Of a stretch of 64,000 bases of DNA, positions 1-7,655 are shown piece by piece. Made by a program: the position numbers and the translations under genes. The stretch lies in assembly GCF_900115095.1 (NCBI RefSeq), contig NZ_FOVH01000005.1:124001-188000 (forward strand). Reading direction: 5' to 3'. Below the pieces are notes generated by a model, which saw only the letters and a program-made list of their open reading frames with translations, did no database searches and was not told the origin of the DNA. This DNA comes from Actinomadura madurae (GTDB lineage Bacteria > Actinomycetota > Actinomycetes > Streptosporangiales > Streptosporangiaceae). The stretch's first letter is position 1, and the number at the start of each line of letters is the position of its first letter.

Positions 1-1
1 C

Positions 2-349
2 GGCGGGTTGTTCGTCTGGGCGCTGTCGCCGCGGACCGGCGAGTTCGAGCTCGACCGGTCGTACGTGGACAAGATCTGGTTCGGCACCACCGCCGACATC
101 GAGACGGTCGACCGGCCGGAGTTCGTCCAGCGGGTCGAGGAGTACCGCGCCCGGAGGCTGCGCGGCGACGGCCCGGTCTACGCGCTGTACGAGACGATCA
201 ACGGCCTGGTGGACGCGTCCCGCGCGGAGGCGCGCGACCTCACGCCGGACGAGAAGGCGCTCGTCCACACGCTGCGCCTCCGCGCCCACGAGTTGTTCGA
301 GGCGGAACTCCGCGCCCAGGGACGCCAGGGAACGCCCGGGGAATCGTAA
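2..349 (+). CDS. C-terminal end of an unidentified toxin-island protein (partial)
   Basis: The reading frame is open from the left edge, so only the last 115 or so residues are visible and the start lies outside the window. The visible opening, GGLFVWALSPRTGEFELDRSYV, is cut by the window; it resembles the GGLF/GGYF segment preceding the TNT domains of the next two genes, with a helical, charged C-terminus. The TAA stop overlaps the ATG of the next gene (TAATG), so the two are translationally coupled. I cannot name a family; by context it belongs to the toxin/immunity operon. The link to the next two genes is my inference from a short shared stretch. Confidence 0.6.
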   Translation, partial: GGLFVWALSPRTGEFELDRSYVDKIWFGTTADIETVDRPEFVQRVEEYRARRLRGDGPVYALYETINGLVDASRAEARDLTPDEKALVHTLRLRAHELFEAELRAQGRQGTPGES

Positions 350-1296
350 TGGCCCCTGAAGCGCTTCCCGAGCTTCCGCAGGACGAGTGGGAACTCACCG
401 GACGGCTCTATCCGGAAAGCGCCTGGATGTTCGTCTGGGCCCGGCGGGTCGTGCGCGACCTGGTCGGCGGGCGGGTGTCGCGTTTCCTGGTCGGACGGCT
501 CGAACCCGGAAGCTGGTCGGTGTTGCGCGGGGAAGCGGAATGGGTGGCCGCCCGCGGAGCGAACGGAACGGCGTCCCACACGGCGTCGTTCGCGTCGGCT
601 CAGGACGCGGTCGCGTACGCGGCGGCGGGCCTGGCCGTCGACGAGAACATCGCGACGCACGAGGATCTCCTACGCGAGCAGGGCATTGTCGGCGACATCT
701 GGGACGACGCCCGCAAGCGCCTTGAATGGCAGCTCACAGACGACGGACGGCGGCTCGTAGAGAAGTCGCTCGACGAGGGGCGCGCCCGCTACGGGGATTC
801 CGGCATCGTGCTCGACCAGGTGCTTGAGCACCGCAAGGGCTACCAGGTGATTCGGCCGGTGCCTCGTCCAGATGGCGGGCTGTTCATCGGCCGGCACGAG
901 TTCTTCATGGCGCACGTCCATTCACGCCTTCCGGGTGACTTCGGAGCGAGCACCGGTGAAGAGCTTCCGGAGAACACGCTCCTCGACAGCTACGCTCCGG
1001 CCGACGAGCCCTACCTGTTCACTCTTGAGACGCCCTTCGAACGCCGGGGGCTTTCCGGGACGGGCCGCAACAACGAGCGCAGGTTCTACGTCGTCAAGCG
1101 CCCCATCACTGTGTATCCGGGTTTCCCCGTCAAGGAGACCACCATTCCCCCGCAAGGGCTCCAGCGTGTAAAGGAGCCGTCGTCGAAGGGCCAGGGATAC
1201 CTTCTACCGCGTCCTCTCGCCGACTTGGTCGCCGCCGGGGACATCATCCAGGTCACCAAGGCTGAGGCTCTGCGCATCTATCGGGGGCGCACATGA
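349..1296 (+). CDS. TNT-domain protein (putative NAD+ glycohydrolase toxin)
   Basis: This is a 315-residue protein. The last third, roughly residues 205-312, resembles the tuberculosis necrotizing toxin (TNT, DUF4237) fold: a TPFERRGL segment (family pattern GTPFExRxLP), then YVVKRPITVYPG (pattern YxVxKPLxVxxG), then GQGYLLP (pattern GGxQYxLP). TNT proteins hydrolyse NAD+. The conserved glutamine of the GQGY segment is present, but the histidine of the classical TNT active site is not obvious, so activity is uncertain. The N-terminal 200 residues carry a FLVGRL...WSV module shared with the next gene. No signal peptide, transmembrane segment or WXG/LXG secretion module is visible. Its TGA overlaps the next ATG (ATGA). 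Confidence 0.6.
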   Translation: MAPEALPELPQDEWELTGRLYPESAWMFVWARRVVRDLVGGRVSRFLVGRLEPGSWSVLRGEAEWVAARGANGTASHTASFASAQDAVAYAAAGLAVDENIATHEDLLREQGIVGDIWDDARKRLEWQLTDDGRRLVEKSLDEGRARYGDSGIVLDQVLEHRKGYQVIRPVPRPDGGLFIGRHEFFMAHVHSRLPGDFGASTGEELPENTLLDSYAPADEPYLFTLETPFERRGLSGTGRNNERRFYVVKRPITVYPGFPVKETTIPPQGLQRVKEPSSKGQGYLLPRPLADLVAAGDIIQVTKAEALRIYRGRT

Positions 1297-2741
1297 CTCA
1301 GGACGACGAACGGCTCAACGAGATCGCCTCGCTTCTCGCCCGCCTCGCACCCGACGGCTCGAAGACGTTGAAATTCGCCTACCGCGCCGTGGGCTCGTCG
1401 TTCGAGCAGGCCTTCATCCCGGACGGAATGACCGCCGCCGAGGCGCGACTCCCGCAGTCGGGCATCTATCCCCTCCTGCGCCACCTTCGCGCCCGCATGT
1501 ACGAGGACGGCGACGGCACGTGGCTGGAGATGGACCTCACGGTCCGCTCGCGTCCAGAGGCGGCGTCGCTCGCGGACGACGACGCGCCCGCGTGGGAGGT
1601 CCGCTACAGGAGCGTCGACGAGATCACGTTCGCGGACGAGATCACGCCGCTCGCCGCCTTCGAAGAAATGCGGATGTTCCCCCAGGAGGCGCGGCGCGTC
1701 CCCCGCTGGATGGGGGCCCTGGCCTCCGTCGAGGACGCGGTGGACCGCTTCGACCCCCACGACTTCTCTCCCCAGGACGACCTGGAATCGGCATTGCCCG
1801 ACGGTCTCGACGGGCTGTTCACGGCGGCGCGAGAGCGACTGCTGGCCGTCGTGCCCCGCGAGGACGCGGACCGGTTCCTGGTGGGCCGCCTGGCCGACGG
1901 ATGCTGGTCGATCGTCCACGCGCCCCCGGCCTGGGCGGCCGTGCGGATGGAGAACGGCGAAAGCGTCGAGAAGCACGCCTACGCCGGCCCCGTCGCCGCC
2001 GTCGCGTTCGCGGCGGGCGCGGTGCTCGCCGAGGCCGGCGCGGAGGTGAACTCCTCGGTTCTCAGGGGCGCCGGAGCCCTTTCCAGGGTCACCGACCGGA
2101 AAAAGGGCGTCGACGCCTGGACCCTTCCCGCGCACGACAAGAACGGGAGCCGTCAGGTGCGGCGTTCGATGGCCGCGGAACGGCCCGAGGGTGCCGCGAC
2201 CCGAGGCCGCCGCTACCTCGCATTGTCGCCCTTGGACAACAGGCACGGCGGATACTTCGTCGTCCATCCCGGCCCGGTGCCCGCCCAGGGCGACTTCGTC
2301 AGCACCCATCAGATCTTCGAATGGCACGTCCGGAGCGGTCTTCCCGAAGCCAGAACGCCGGCACCGGCCCCCGCCGAGGAAGTGGTCCTGGACGCCGGCA
2401 TGGAATTGGACACCGCCGAACCGGTCAGCTCGGGCCTCCTGTTCACCCTCGGCACGCCATTCGAGAGACGGCGGCTGCCGGGCGACCCGGACCATTACTC
2501 CTATCGCGTCTACCGGGTGCAGCGGCCCATCACCGCCACCCCCGTCGACCTGGGCGCGAAGACCTTCCACCGGCCCGGGGAAAGCGGCCCGAAACGGCTG
2601 CCCGACGAGCAGGGGCAGGCCTTCTCCCTTCCCGGCCCGATCATCGACCATCTGGAGTCCGGTGATCTGGTCGAGATCAGCGGTCCCGGCGGCGCCCCCG
2701 TCGCGCCCAGGGACTACTGGGACACCGAGGAAGAGCCGTGA
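1293..2741 (+). CDS. Fusion of immunity-like (YezG/DUF600) and TNT toxin-like domains
   Basis: This 482-residue protein has three modules. Residues 1-150 resemble the YezG/DUF600 immunity family: LRARMYEDGDGTWLEMDL, then an MFPQEARRVPRWM tail, matching the next two genes. Residues about 190-350 repeat the FLVGRL...WSI and RYLALSP...GGYFVVHPG module of the upstream gene. Residues about 370-475 are TNT-like, with TPFERRRLPG, YRVYRVQRPI and GQAFSLPG. In polymorphic toxin systems toxin and immunity are normally separate; finding both folds in one chain is unusual and suggests either a self-neutralised toxin or a decoy protein. It starts inside the upstream stop (ATGA), and its own TGA overlaps a GTG. 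Domain names are from pattern recall and were not searched. Confidence 0.6.
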   Translation: MTQDDERLNEIASLLARLAPDGSKTLKFAYRAVGSSFEQAFIPDGMTAAEARLPQSGIYPLLRHLRARMYEDGDGTWLEMDLTVRSRPEAASLADDDAPAWEVRYRSVDEITFADEITPLAAFEEMRMFPQEARRVPRWMGALASVEDAVDRFDPHDFSPQDDLESALPDGLDGLFTAARERLLAVVPREDADRFLVGRLADGCWSIVHAPPAWAAVRMENGESVEKHAYAGPVAAVAFAAGAVLAEAGAEVNSSVLRGAGALSRVTDRKKGVDAWTLPAHDKNGSRQVRRSMAAERPEGAATRGRRYLALSPLDNRHGGYFVVHPGPVPAQGDFVSTHQIFEWHVRSGLPEARTPAPAPAEEVVLDAGMELDTAEPVSSGLLFTLGTPFERRRLPGDPDHYSYRVYRVQRPITATPVDLGAKTFHRPGESGPKRLPDEQGQAFSLPGPIIDHLESGDLVEISGPGGAPVAPRDYWDTEEEP

Positions 2742-2797
2742 ATCCGGCGCCGGCAGGAGCCATAGACTTGCGCGACGAGGAGAGGAGCACCGACGCG

Positions 2798-3286
2798 ATG
2801 AACCAGCCCCCCGCCGAGGCCCCGGTTCCGCAGCAGGGGCCGCGGCCGTACGACCGGCAGCGGTACGAGGAGCTGACGCAGCGGCTCGGCCGGGCCCTGC
2901 TGGAGGTCGCGCCCGCGGGCTGGCGGCGGATCGACCTGACGGTCCTCCTGCTGGCCGGGGTCGGCGACCTCCGGCTGACCGTGATCATGCCGGACGGGAG
3001 CTCCCCCGCCGTCGACCCGCCCCGCGAGTGCATGCCCGTCGCCGCCGAACTGCGGTCGATGATGTACCGGCCGGACGAGGGCACCTGGTTCGGGCTGCGG
3101 TTCATGATGGACCCGCCGAGCGCGTACTGGATCAGCTTCAACGGTGACTTCGACCCGGGGTGGGACCCGCCCGTCCCGCCCGAGACCTGGGCCGGGGACC
3201 TCGCGGTGTTCCCGCGCGCGGACGAGCACATCCCCGGCTGGCTGCGCGAGCGGCTCGGCCAGACCGCGGGCGCCGGCGGCCGATGA
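2798..3286 (+). CDS. YezG/DUF600-like immunity protein
   Basis: This 162-residue protein carries the single-domain form of the immunity-like module: AELRSMMYRPDEGTWFGL around residues 80-97, then AVFPRADEHIPGWL near residue 143. The family pattern is MYxPGxGTWF followed by FPRxxxxxPxWL. YezG-type proteins are known or predicted antitoxins in polymorphic toxin loci, so it is a candidate neutraliser of the adjacent TNT domains. I chose ATG 2798 because AGGAGAGGAG lies 9 bases upstream; a GTG at 2738 that overlaps the upstream stop (GTGA) would add 20 residues and is the alternative. Confidence 0.6.
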   Translation: MNQPPAEAPVPQQGPRPYDRQRYEELTQRLGRALLEVAPAGWRRIDLTVLLLAGVGDLRLTVIMPDGSSPAVDPPRECMPVAAELRSMMYRPDEGTWFGLRFMMDPPSAYWISFNGDFDPGWDPPVPPETWAGDLAVFPRADEHIPGWLRERLGQTAGAGGR

Positions 3287-3326
3287 CGCCCGGCCAGCCC
3301 CCCGGACGCACGGAAAGAGGTACGTC

Positions 3327-4133
3327 GTGAGCGAGAACGGGTCGCTGAACCCCGTCGAGCAGAACGACCTGCTCCAGCAGATCACCCTGGCACTGACGCA
3401 CAGCCTGCCCCCCGGGTGGGGCGAATGCACGGTGGTGCACCGCTCGCTCGGCTCGCACAGCGAGACCCTGGGGCAGGTCAGCATGGTCACCGGCCCCGGC
3501 CTGCCCGCCCCGTTCGACGTGCCCGCCGCGCTCGGCGAGCTGTTCGAGCGGCTGCGCGCCGGAATGCACACCCCCGGCCTCGGCACCTGGTTCACCGCCA
3601 CCTTCACGCTGACGTTCCCGTTCTCCTACGACGTCCGCTACGACCGCGACGGCGAGCCGCGATGGCAGAGCCCGCCGCCGCCGGACGCGGCCGCGGAGGA
3701 GCAGCGCAGGTTCCCGCGCGACGCCGAGCACACCCCCGCCTGGCTGGACGCCGGCTCCGGGCAGGAGATGCGCGTCGCCCGGCCCTTCGACGGCACCGCG
3801 GCCGACGGGCGTCCCGAGGTCCGGCGGCCGGACGTCCCCGGCGGCGAGCGGGAGGCGATGGTGCGCTACCTGGAGCGGGCCCCGATCGTGCTGGCCGCCC
3901 GCAGCTACGACAGCGACGTCCTCGACCCTGAGCAGGCACGGAACGTCCCGCTGACCTACCACACCGACGGCACCTGGATCTGGCCCGGCGCCGTCGGCTA
4001 CTACCTGCGCGCCCACGGCGTCCCGCCGGAGCCCGAGTTCGCCGAGCACATCCGGCGGGGCGGCTTCGAGGTGCCCGACGTCGCCGACGACGTCCGCTCC
4101 GCCGCGGTCGCGACCATCACCGGCTCGTCCTGA
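3327..4133 (+). CDS. Two-domain immunity-like protein
   Basis: This 268-residue protein has an N-terminal half (residues 1-145) that repeats the YezG/DUF600-like pattern: ERLRAGMHTPGLGTWF followed by RRFPRDAEHTPAWL. Its C-terminal half (about 165-262) is a second module with REAMVRYLERAPIV and TYHTDGTWIWPGAVGYYL, which also ends the next gene. The GTG start at 3327 sits 6 bases after GAAAGAGG. It follows the previous gene by 40 bases and precedes the next by 14. Its likely job is immunity or accessory function in the toxin operon; the C-terminal module has no name that I recognise. Confidence 0.55.
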   Translation: MSENGSLNPVEQNDLLQQITLALTHSLPPGWGECTVVHRSLGSHSETLGQVSMVTGPGLPAPFDVPAALGELFERLRAGMHTPGLGTWFTATFTLTFPFSYDVRYDRDGEPRWQSPPPPDAAAEEQRRFPRDAEHTPAWLDAGSGQEMRVARPFDGTAADGRPEVRRPDVPGGEREAMVRYLERAPIVLAARSYDSDVLDPEQARNVPLTYHTDGTWIWPGAVGYYLRAHGVPPEPEFAEHIRRGGFEVPDVADDVRSAAVATITGSS

Positions 4134-4147
4134 TCGCTGGAGTCGAC

Positions 4148-5389
4148 ATGAGCAACGTTCCTCCGCCGAGCGGTCCCCGGGGGCCGCAGGGGCCGCAGGG
4201 GCCGCCCGCGCCGGGCGCCCCCCCGGCGCCCGGGTTCGCGGCGTCGCGCCCGCAGTCGTACGCGCACACGACCCGCACGCCCGTCGTCCACCTCCCGGTG
4301 ATGCTGAACGGCCTGCACATCGGCTACCTCTGGGCCGGGATGGACGACAGGTCCGCCGGCTTCGTGCGCCGCAACGAGTTCCTGGAGCAGGCGTTCGAGG
4401 CGCCGGCCGTGTGGTCGCGGCGGCTCCGCGACGCCCACGCCCAGGGGCTGCCCTCCCGCGAGGCGATCCGGCAGTGGGCCGGCCGCCCCGAGGACCCCCG
4501 CGGCGGCGGCGTCCCCGCCGGCGCGCCCGAAGAGACCGCGGACGGGACGCGGGCCCTGTCCGAGCTCGCCAACCCCGGCGGCGAGCGCCACTCCTGGGAC
4601 TCCTTCCGGCACGGCGAGTTCCCGGACGGCACGCCGATGGACCGGTCGGAGGGTTGGGGCCCGCTCCACTTCGAGCTTCCGCCCGGCTACGACCTCGCCA
4701 CCGACGGCCCCGTCCGGTACCTGCCGGTCGTCGAGGGCGACCTCGTCCTCGGCTACCTCTGGGCCGGCGGCGCCGCGGCCCTGTTCCTCCCCCGCGCCGA
4801 CGCGGCCGCCCCCGGTGGCGACGCCATGGGCGCCTGGGTGCAGCGCCTCCGCGACCTGTACGCGGAGAACGTCCCGGTCGCGGACGTCCTCGACCGCGCA
4901 CGCGCCATGCCCGCCGACCCGGTCGCCGGCGCCGTGCCCGCGGACGCGGCCGTGCGGGAGGCCCCGAACCTCCAGGCCCTCCGCGACCGCGCGGACGTCC
5001 ACGAGCAGTCGCTGCGCCTGGCCGGCAACCCGGTTCCGGGCGACCCGGACGTCCTCAAGCGTCCCGCGCTGGACGCCGCCGAACGCGAGGCGGTGCTGCG
5101 CTACCTCCGCGAGGCCCCGGTCGTCTACGACAGCGGCCGGCACCTCACGGACGGCTTCGACCCGGCACGGCCCTCAAGCGTCCCCGACACCTACCAGACC
5201 GACGGCACCTGGATCTGGTTCGGCGGCGTCCCCCACCATCTGGAGCACCACGGCGTCGCCCCGGAGCCCGACCTCCTCCAGCACGTCCGGGCCCACAACG
5301 CCCAGCTCCCGCTCCTGGACGCGGCCGCACATGAACGGGCCAAACGCACGCTGCGCCTTCACCGAATCCTCGTGCCGCCGCCCGTGTAA
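4148..5389 (+). CDS. Repeat-containing protein of the toxin island, function unknown
   Basis: This 413-residue protein starts with a Pro/Gly-rich stretch (GPQGPQGPP, residues 10-30). Two tandem copies of one module follow: LPVMLNGLHIGYLWAG near residue 50 and LPVVEGDLVLGYLWAG near residue 197, each followed by a W-x-x-RLRD helix. The last 100 residues (EREAVLRYLREAPVVYDSG, then TYQTDGTWIWFGGVPHHL) are homologous to the C-terminal half of the preceding gene. I do not recognise a catalytic motif. The shared module and operon position suggest it is a further immunity or specificity protein. It is the last gene of the tightly spaced run. Confidence 0.55.
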   Translation: MSNVPPPSGPRGPQGPQGPPAPGAPPAPGFAASRPQSYAHTTRTPVVHLPVMLNGLHIGYLWAGMDDRSAGFVRRNEFLEQAFEAPAVWSRRLRDAHAQGLPSREAIRQWAGRPEDPRGGGVPAGAPEETADGTRALSELANPGGERHSWDSFRHGEFPDGTPMDRSEGWGPLHFELPPGYDLATDGPVRYLPVVEGDLVLGYLWAGGAAALFLPRADAAAPGGDAMGAWVQRLRDLYAENVPVADVLDRARAMPADPVAGAVPADAAVREAPNLQALRDRADVHEQSLRLAGNPVPGDPDVLKRPALDAAEREAVLRYLREAPVVYDSGRHLTDGFDPARPSSVPDTYQTDGTWIWFGGVPHHLEHHGVAPEPDLLQHVRAHNAQLPLLDAAAHERAKRTLRLHRILVPPPV

Positions 5390-5518
5390 AGGGCGGAATT
5401 CCGGAACTGGTCCGGCATCCGCTAACGTATAGCCGTTGATCACGCATACCTCTCGTATTGTCCCCGCCCATACCGAGGAATGTGATGACCGAAATCGGCG
5501 AAGCGTGCGGTCGGTGAC

Positions 5519-6010
5519 ATGCTGTTCGGCACCGGCGAGTTCCTCTATTCCCAAGGCATGTGCCGAGGCTGGAACGGCGAGGTCCTGGCCGAGATCCGGC
5601 AGCCCCGGGGGTCGTGGCGCGCCCTCTTCCTCGGTGCCGGCGACCGCGTCCGGCTCGCGCGCCCGGACGGCGCACCGATCCTGACCACGGTCTTGCCCCG
5701 CGAGACGCCGGTCCGGGACGTCCCGGTCGAGGACGCGTCCGGAACCCTCATCGGCACCATCCGGAAACGCGGCCGCGACTTCACGGTCGAGGACTCCTTA
5801 TCGGTGCCGATCGGCGACATCCGTTTCGACCGGAACACCCATGTCATGACCGACCTGCACCGCCACTCGATCGCCCTCGGCGCGCAACGCCCCGATATGG
5901 CCTGGCGAATCGACCTGCGTCCGGGAATCCCCGATACGGACGCCCGCCTTTTCCTCGCATTCGTGATAGTGATGGACGAGACCCTCCGCCGCACCGGAAA
6001 CGGCACCTAG
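5519..6010 (+). CDS. Small beta-rich protein, possibly LURP-one/scramblase-like
   Basis: This 163-residue soluble protein has no signal peptide. Alternating short hydrophobic strands, such as WRALFLGAGDRVRLARPDG and ASGTLIGTIRKRGRDFTVED, resemble the beta-barrel pattern of the LURP-one/scramblase-related superfamily. That is a weak, pattern-level match. The preceding 129 bases hold no gene, and a TATAGC hexamer near 5427 could be a -10 element. It is separated from the toxin operon by this gap, so it is probably its own transcription unit. The function is unknown. Confidence 0.45.
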   Translation: MLFGTGEFLYSQGMCRGWNGEVLAEIRQPRGSWRALFLGAGDRVRLARPDGAPILTTVLPRETPVRDVPVEDASGTLIGTIRKRGRDFTVEDSLSVPIGDIRFDRNTHVMTDLHRHSIALGAQRPDMAWRIDLRPGIPDTDARLFLAFVIVMDETLRRTGNGT

Positions 6011-6083
6011 CCGCCCTCCCAAGCGCTGACACCGAACCGGGAGCGTCACGGGAGGTGTTAGCCTCGCGGCGGAATGTCCGGCA

Positions 6084-6935
6084 GTGGTGGTTGGGGCTTG
6101 CAGCTTGTCTGAGGGGTCGCGCCCGGAGTTCGTCGCTCCGGAGCAGCAGTTGGACGGGTCGGAGCGGCCGGTCGAGGAGCAGGCCGCCGAGGCGCCCGCG
6201 CCGCCTCCCCGGGATGCGCGCCGATGGTCCCGGCTCACGCACAGGCGGTGGGTCCTCGGCGCCGTCGCGCTGGCCCTGGTCGCGGGCGGCGGGGCCTTCT
6301 GGGCCCTGGGCGGGCCGTCCGGGGAGTCGGAGGCGGGGCGGTTCACGTCGATGCCGGAGCCGTGTTCGCTGGTGCCCGGGGAGACCCTCGAACGGTACGT
6401 GCCGAACTCCGAGCCACCAGTCCCGAGCGAGGCCCGGAACTCGGCGGACGCCCGGTACGAGGCGTGCGAGTGGGCTGAGCCGATGGGGGCGGCGGGAAGC
6501 GCCGAGACGCTCACGTCGCATCGGCTCAACGTCGCGGTGCGGCTGCATCTGGACGGGACGGAACCCGCGAAGTCCGAGTACGACGCGGCGTGGGGCGGGG
6601 CCCGGTCCATGGCCGGGACGGCCGACGGTGCGGCCGGGGCCCTGCACGCCGAGGCCCCCGTCACCATGGGCATCGGCGACCAGGCGTTCGCCCAGCACCT
6701 GACGCTGTCCGGCTCCCTCGGGCGGTCAGGGAGCGTCGCGGCGACCGTCCGGCTCCGCAACGCGGTGATCAGCGTGCGGTACCGCGGGACGACGTCGCCG
6801 GCCGGCGTGGACGGTGCCCCCAAGGCCGGCAAGACGGCGCCGCTGGACGAGGCGGAGGCGCGGGCCGGCGCGGAGGCGGTCGCGCGGGGCATCGCGGGCA
6901 CGCTCGCGGCGTGCAAGGACTGCGTGAGCCGCTAG
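6084..6935 (+). CDS. Membrane-anchored protein with extracytoplasmic domain, unknown function
   Basis: This protein of about 283 residues has an acidic, Pro-rich cytoplasmic head (residues 1-55) and one transmembrane helix (about 58-75, VLGAVALALVAGGGAFWAL). An outside domain of 200 residues follows, with paired cysteines (PEPCSLVPG, EACEW) and a terminal ACKDCVSR. The layout resembles DUF3558-type actinobacterial exported proteins. The start is uncertain: GTG 6084, GTG 6087 and TTG 6105 are all possible and none has a convincing Shine-Dalgarno. Its TAG stop and the TAG of the convergent sulfotransferase share the same CTAG at 6932-6935. Confidence 0.55.
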   Translation: MVVGACSLSEGSRPEFVAPEQQLDGSERPVEEQAAEAPAPPPRDARRWSRLTHRRWVLGAVALALVAGGGAFWALGGPSGESEAGRFTSMPEPCSLVPGETLERYVPNSEPPVPSEARNSADARYEACEWAEPMGAAGSAETLTSHRLNVAVRLHLDGTEPAKSEYDAAWGGARSMAGTADGAAGALHAEAPVTMGIGDQAFAQHLTLSGSLGRSGSVAATVRLRNAVISVRYRGTTSPAGVDGAPKAGKTAPLDEAEARAGAEAVARGIAGTLAACKDCVSR

Positions 6936-7651
6936 CCGGGCGGGTAGCCCCACGCGACGCAGACGTCCTTCAGCTCGGACGGCGGTGCCTTCGGGACGAG
7001 CAGGTCCGGCTGGATGCGGCCCGAGTGGATCTTCCCCATCCAGTCGCCGAGGCCGGGGACGAACGAGTCCGTGCCCGCCTTCCCGTAGTCGAGCATGTCC
7101 TCCTGATACTCGACGCCGAGGAACTCGCAGAGCCCCCGGACGGTGCCCCCGGGGTCGCCGATCAGGTCCTCGTACCGCACGGCCGGGCCCGGCAGCTCCT
7201 GGCGGGCGGCCTCGACCGCCTCGCAGTACCGGACGATGTCGGCGATGCGGTCGGCCTCGGAGTAGTACGGCCGCGCCGTGTGCCAGGAACGCAGTATCGC
7301 CGACGGGTGGCGCAGCAGGAAGATGAACCGGGCGTCCGGCCAGCAGTCCACGATCTCGTCGCGGATGAACACGTCGTTGGGCGACTTGTTGACCAGGTGG
7401 CGCTTGCCGCTGCGGGCGAGCTCCTCGGCGAGCACCGCGTCCCAGAGGAGGAAGCGCAGCTCGCGCTCCGTGTGCCCCAGCCGCTCCATCGAGGCGGCGA
7501 CCTGGCGGGACTCGAAACCCACCGTGATGTCGCCCAGGTGTGTCTCGTGCGGGGCGTGCAGCTCCGGGTGCCCGCCCAGGACGGCGCGCAGCAGCGTCGA
7601 ACCCGTCCGCACCGACGAGAGGATGAACGTCGGTGCGGTCAGCCTGCGCAT
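6932..7651 (-). CDS. Sulfotransferase family protein
   Basis: This 239-residue enzyme transfers sulfate from PAPS to an acceptor. The 5'-phosphosulfate loop is the N-terminal FILSSVRTGSTLL (residues 9-21) and the 3'-phosphate segment is ARFIFLLRHPSAILRSW near residue 105. A VRYEDLIGDP motif follows, typical of Stf0/Sulfotransfer_3 proteins. The ATG at 7651 begins 4 bases after the mycosin stop at 7656, so it is translated as the last gene of the ESX minus-strand run. The acceptor is unknown. The pairing with a mycosin raises the possibility of a cell-surface or lipid acceptor, but this is inference. Confidence 0.8.
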   Translation of the reverse strand: MRRLTAPTFILSSVRTGSTLLRAVLGGHPELHAPHETHLGDITVGFESRQVAASMERLGHTERELRFLLWDAVLAEELARSGKRHLVNKSPNDVFIRDEIVDCWPDARFIFLLRHPSAILRSWHTARPYYSEADRIADIVRYCEAVEAARQELPGPAVRYEDLIGDPGGTVRGLCEFLGVEYQEDMLDYGKAGTDSFVPGLGDWMGKIHSGRIQPDLLVPKAPPSELKDVCVAWGYPPG

Positions 7652-7655
7652 CGGC

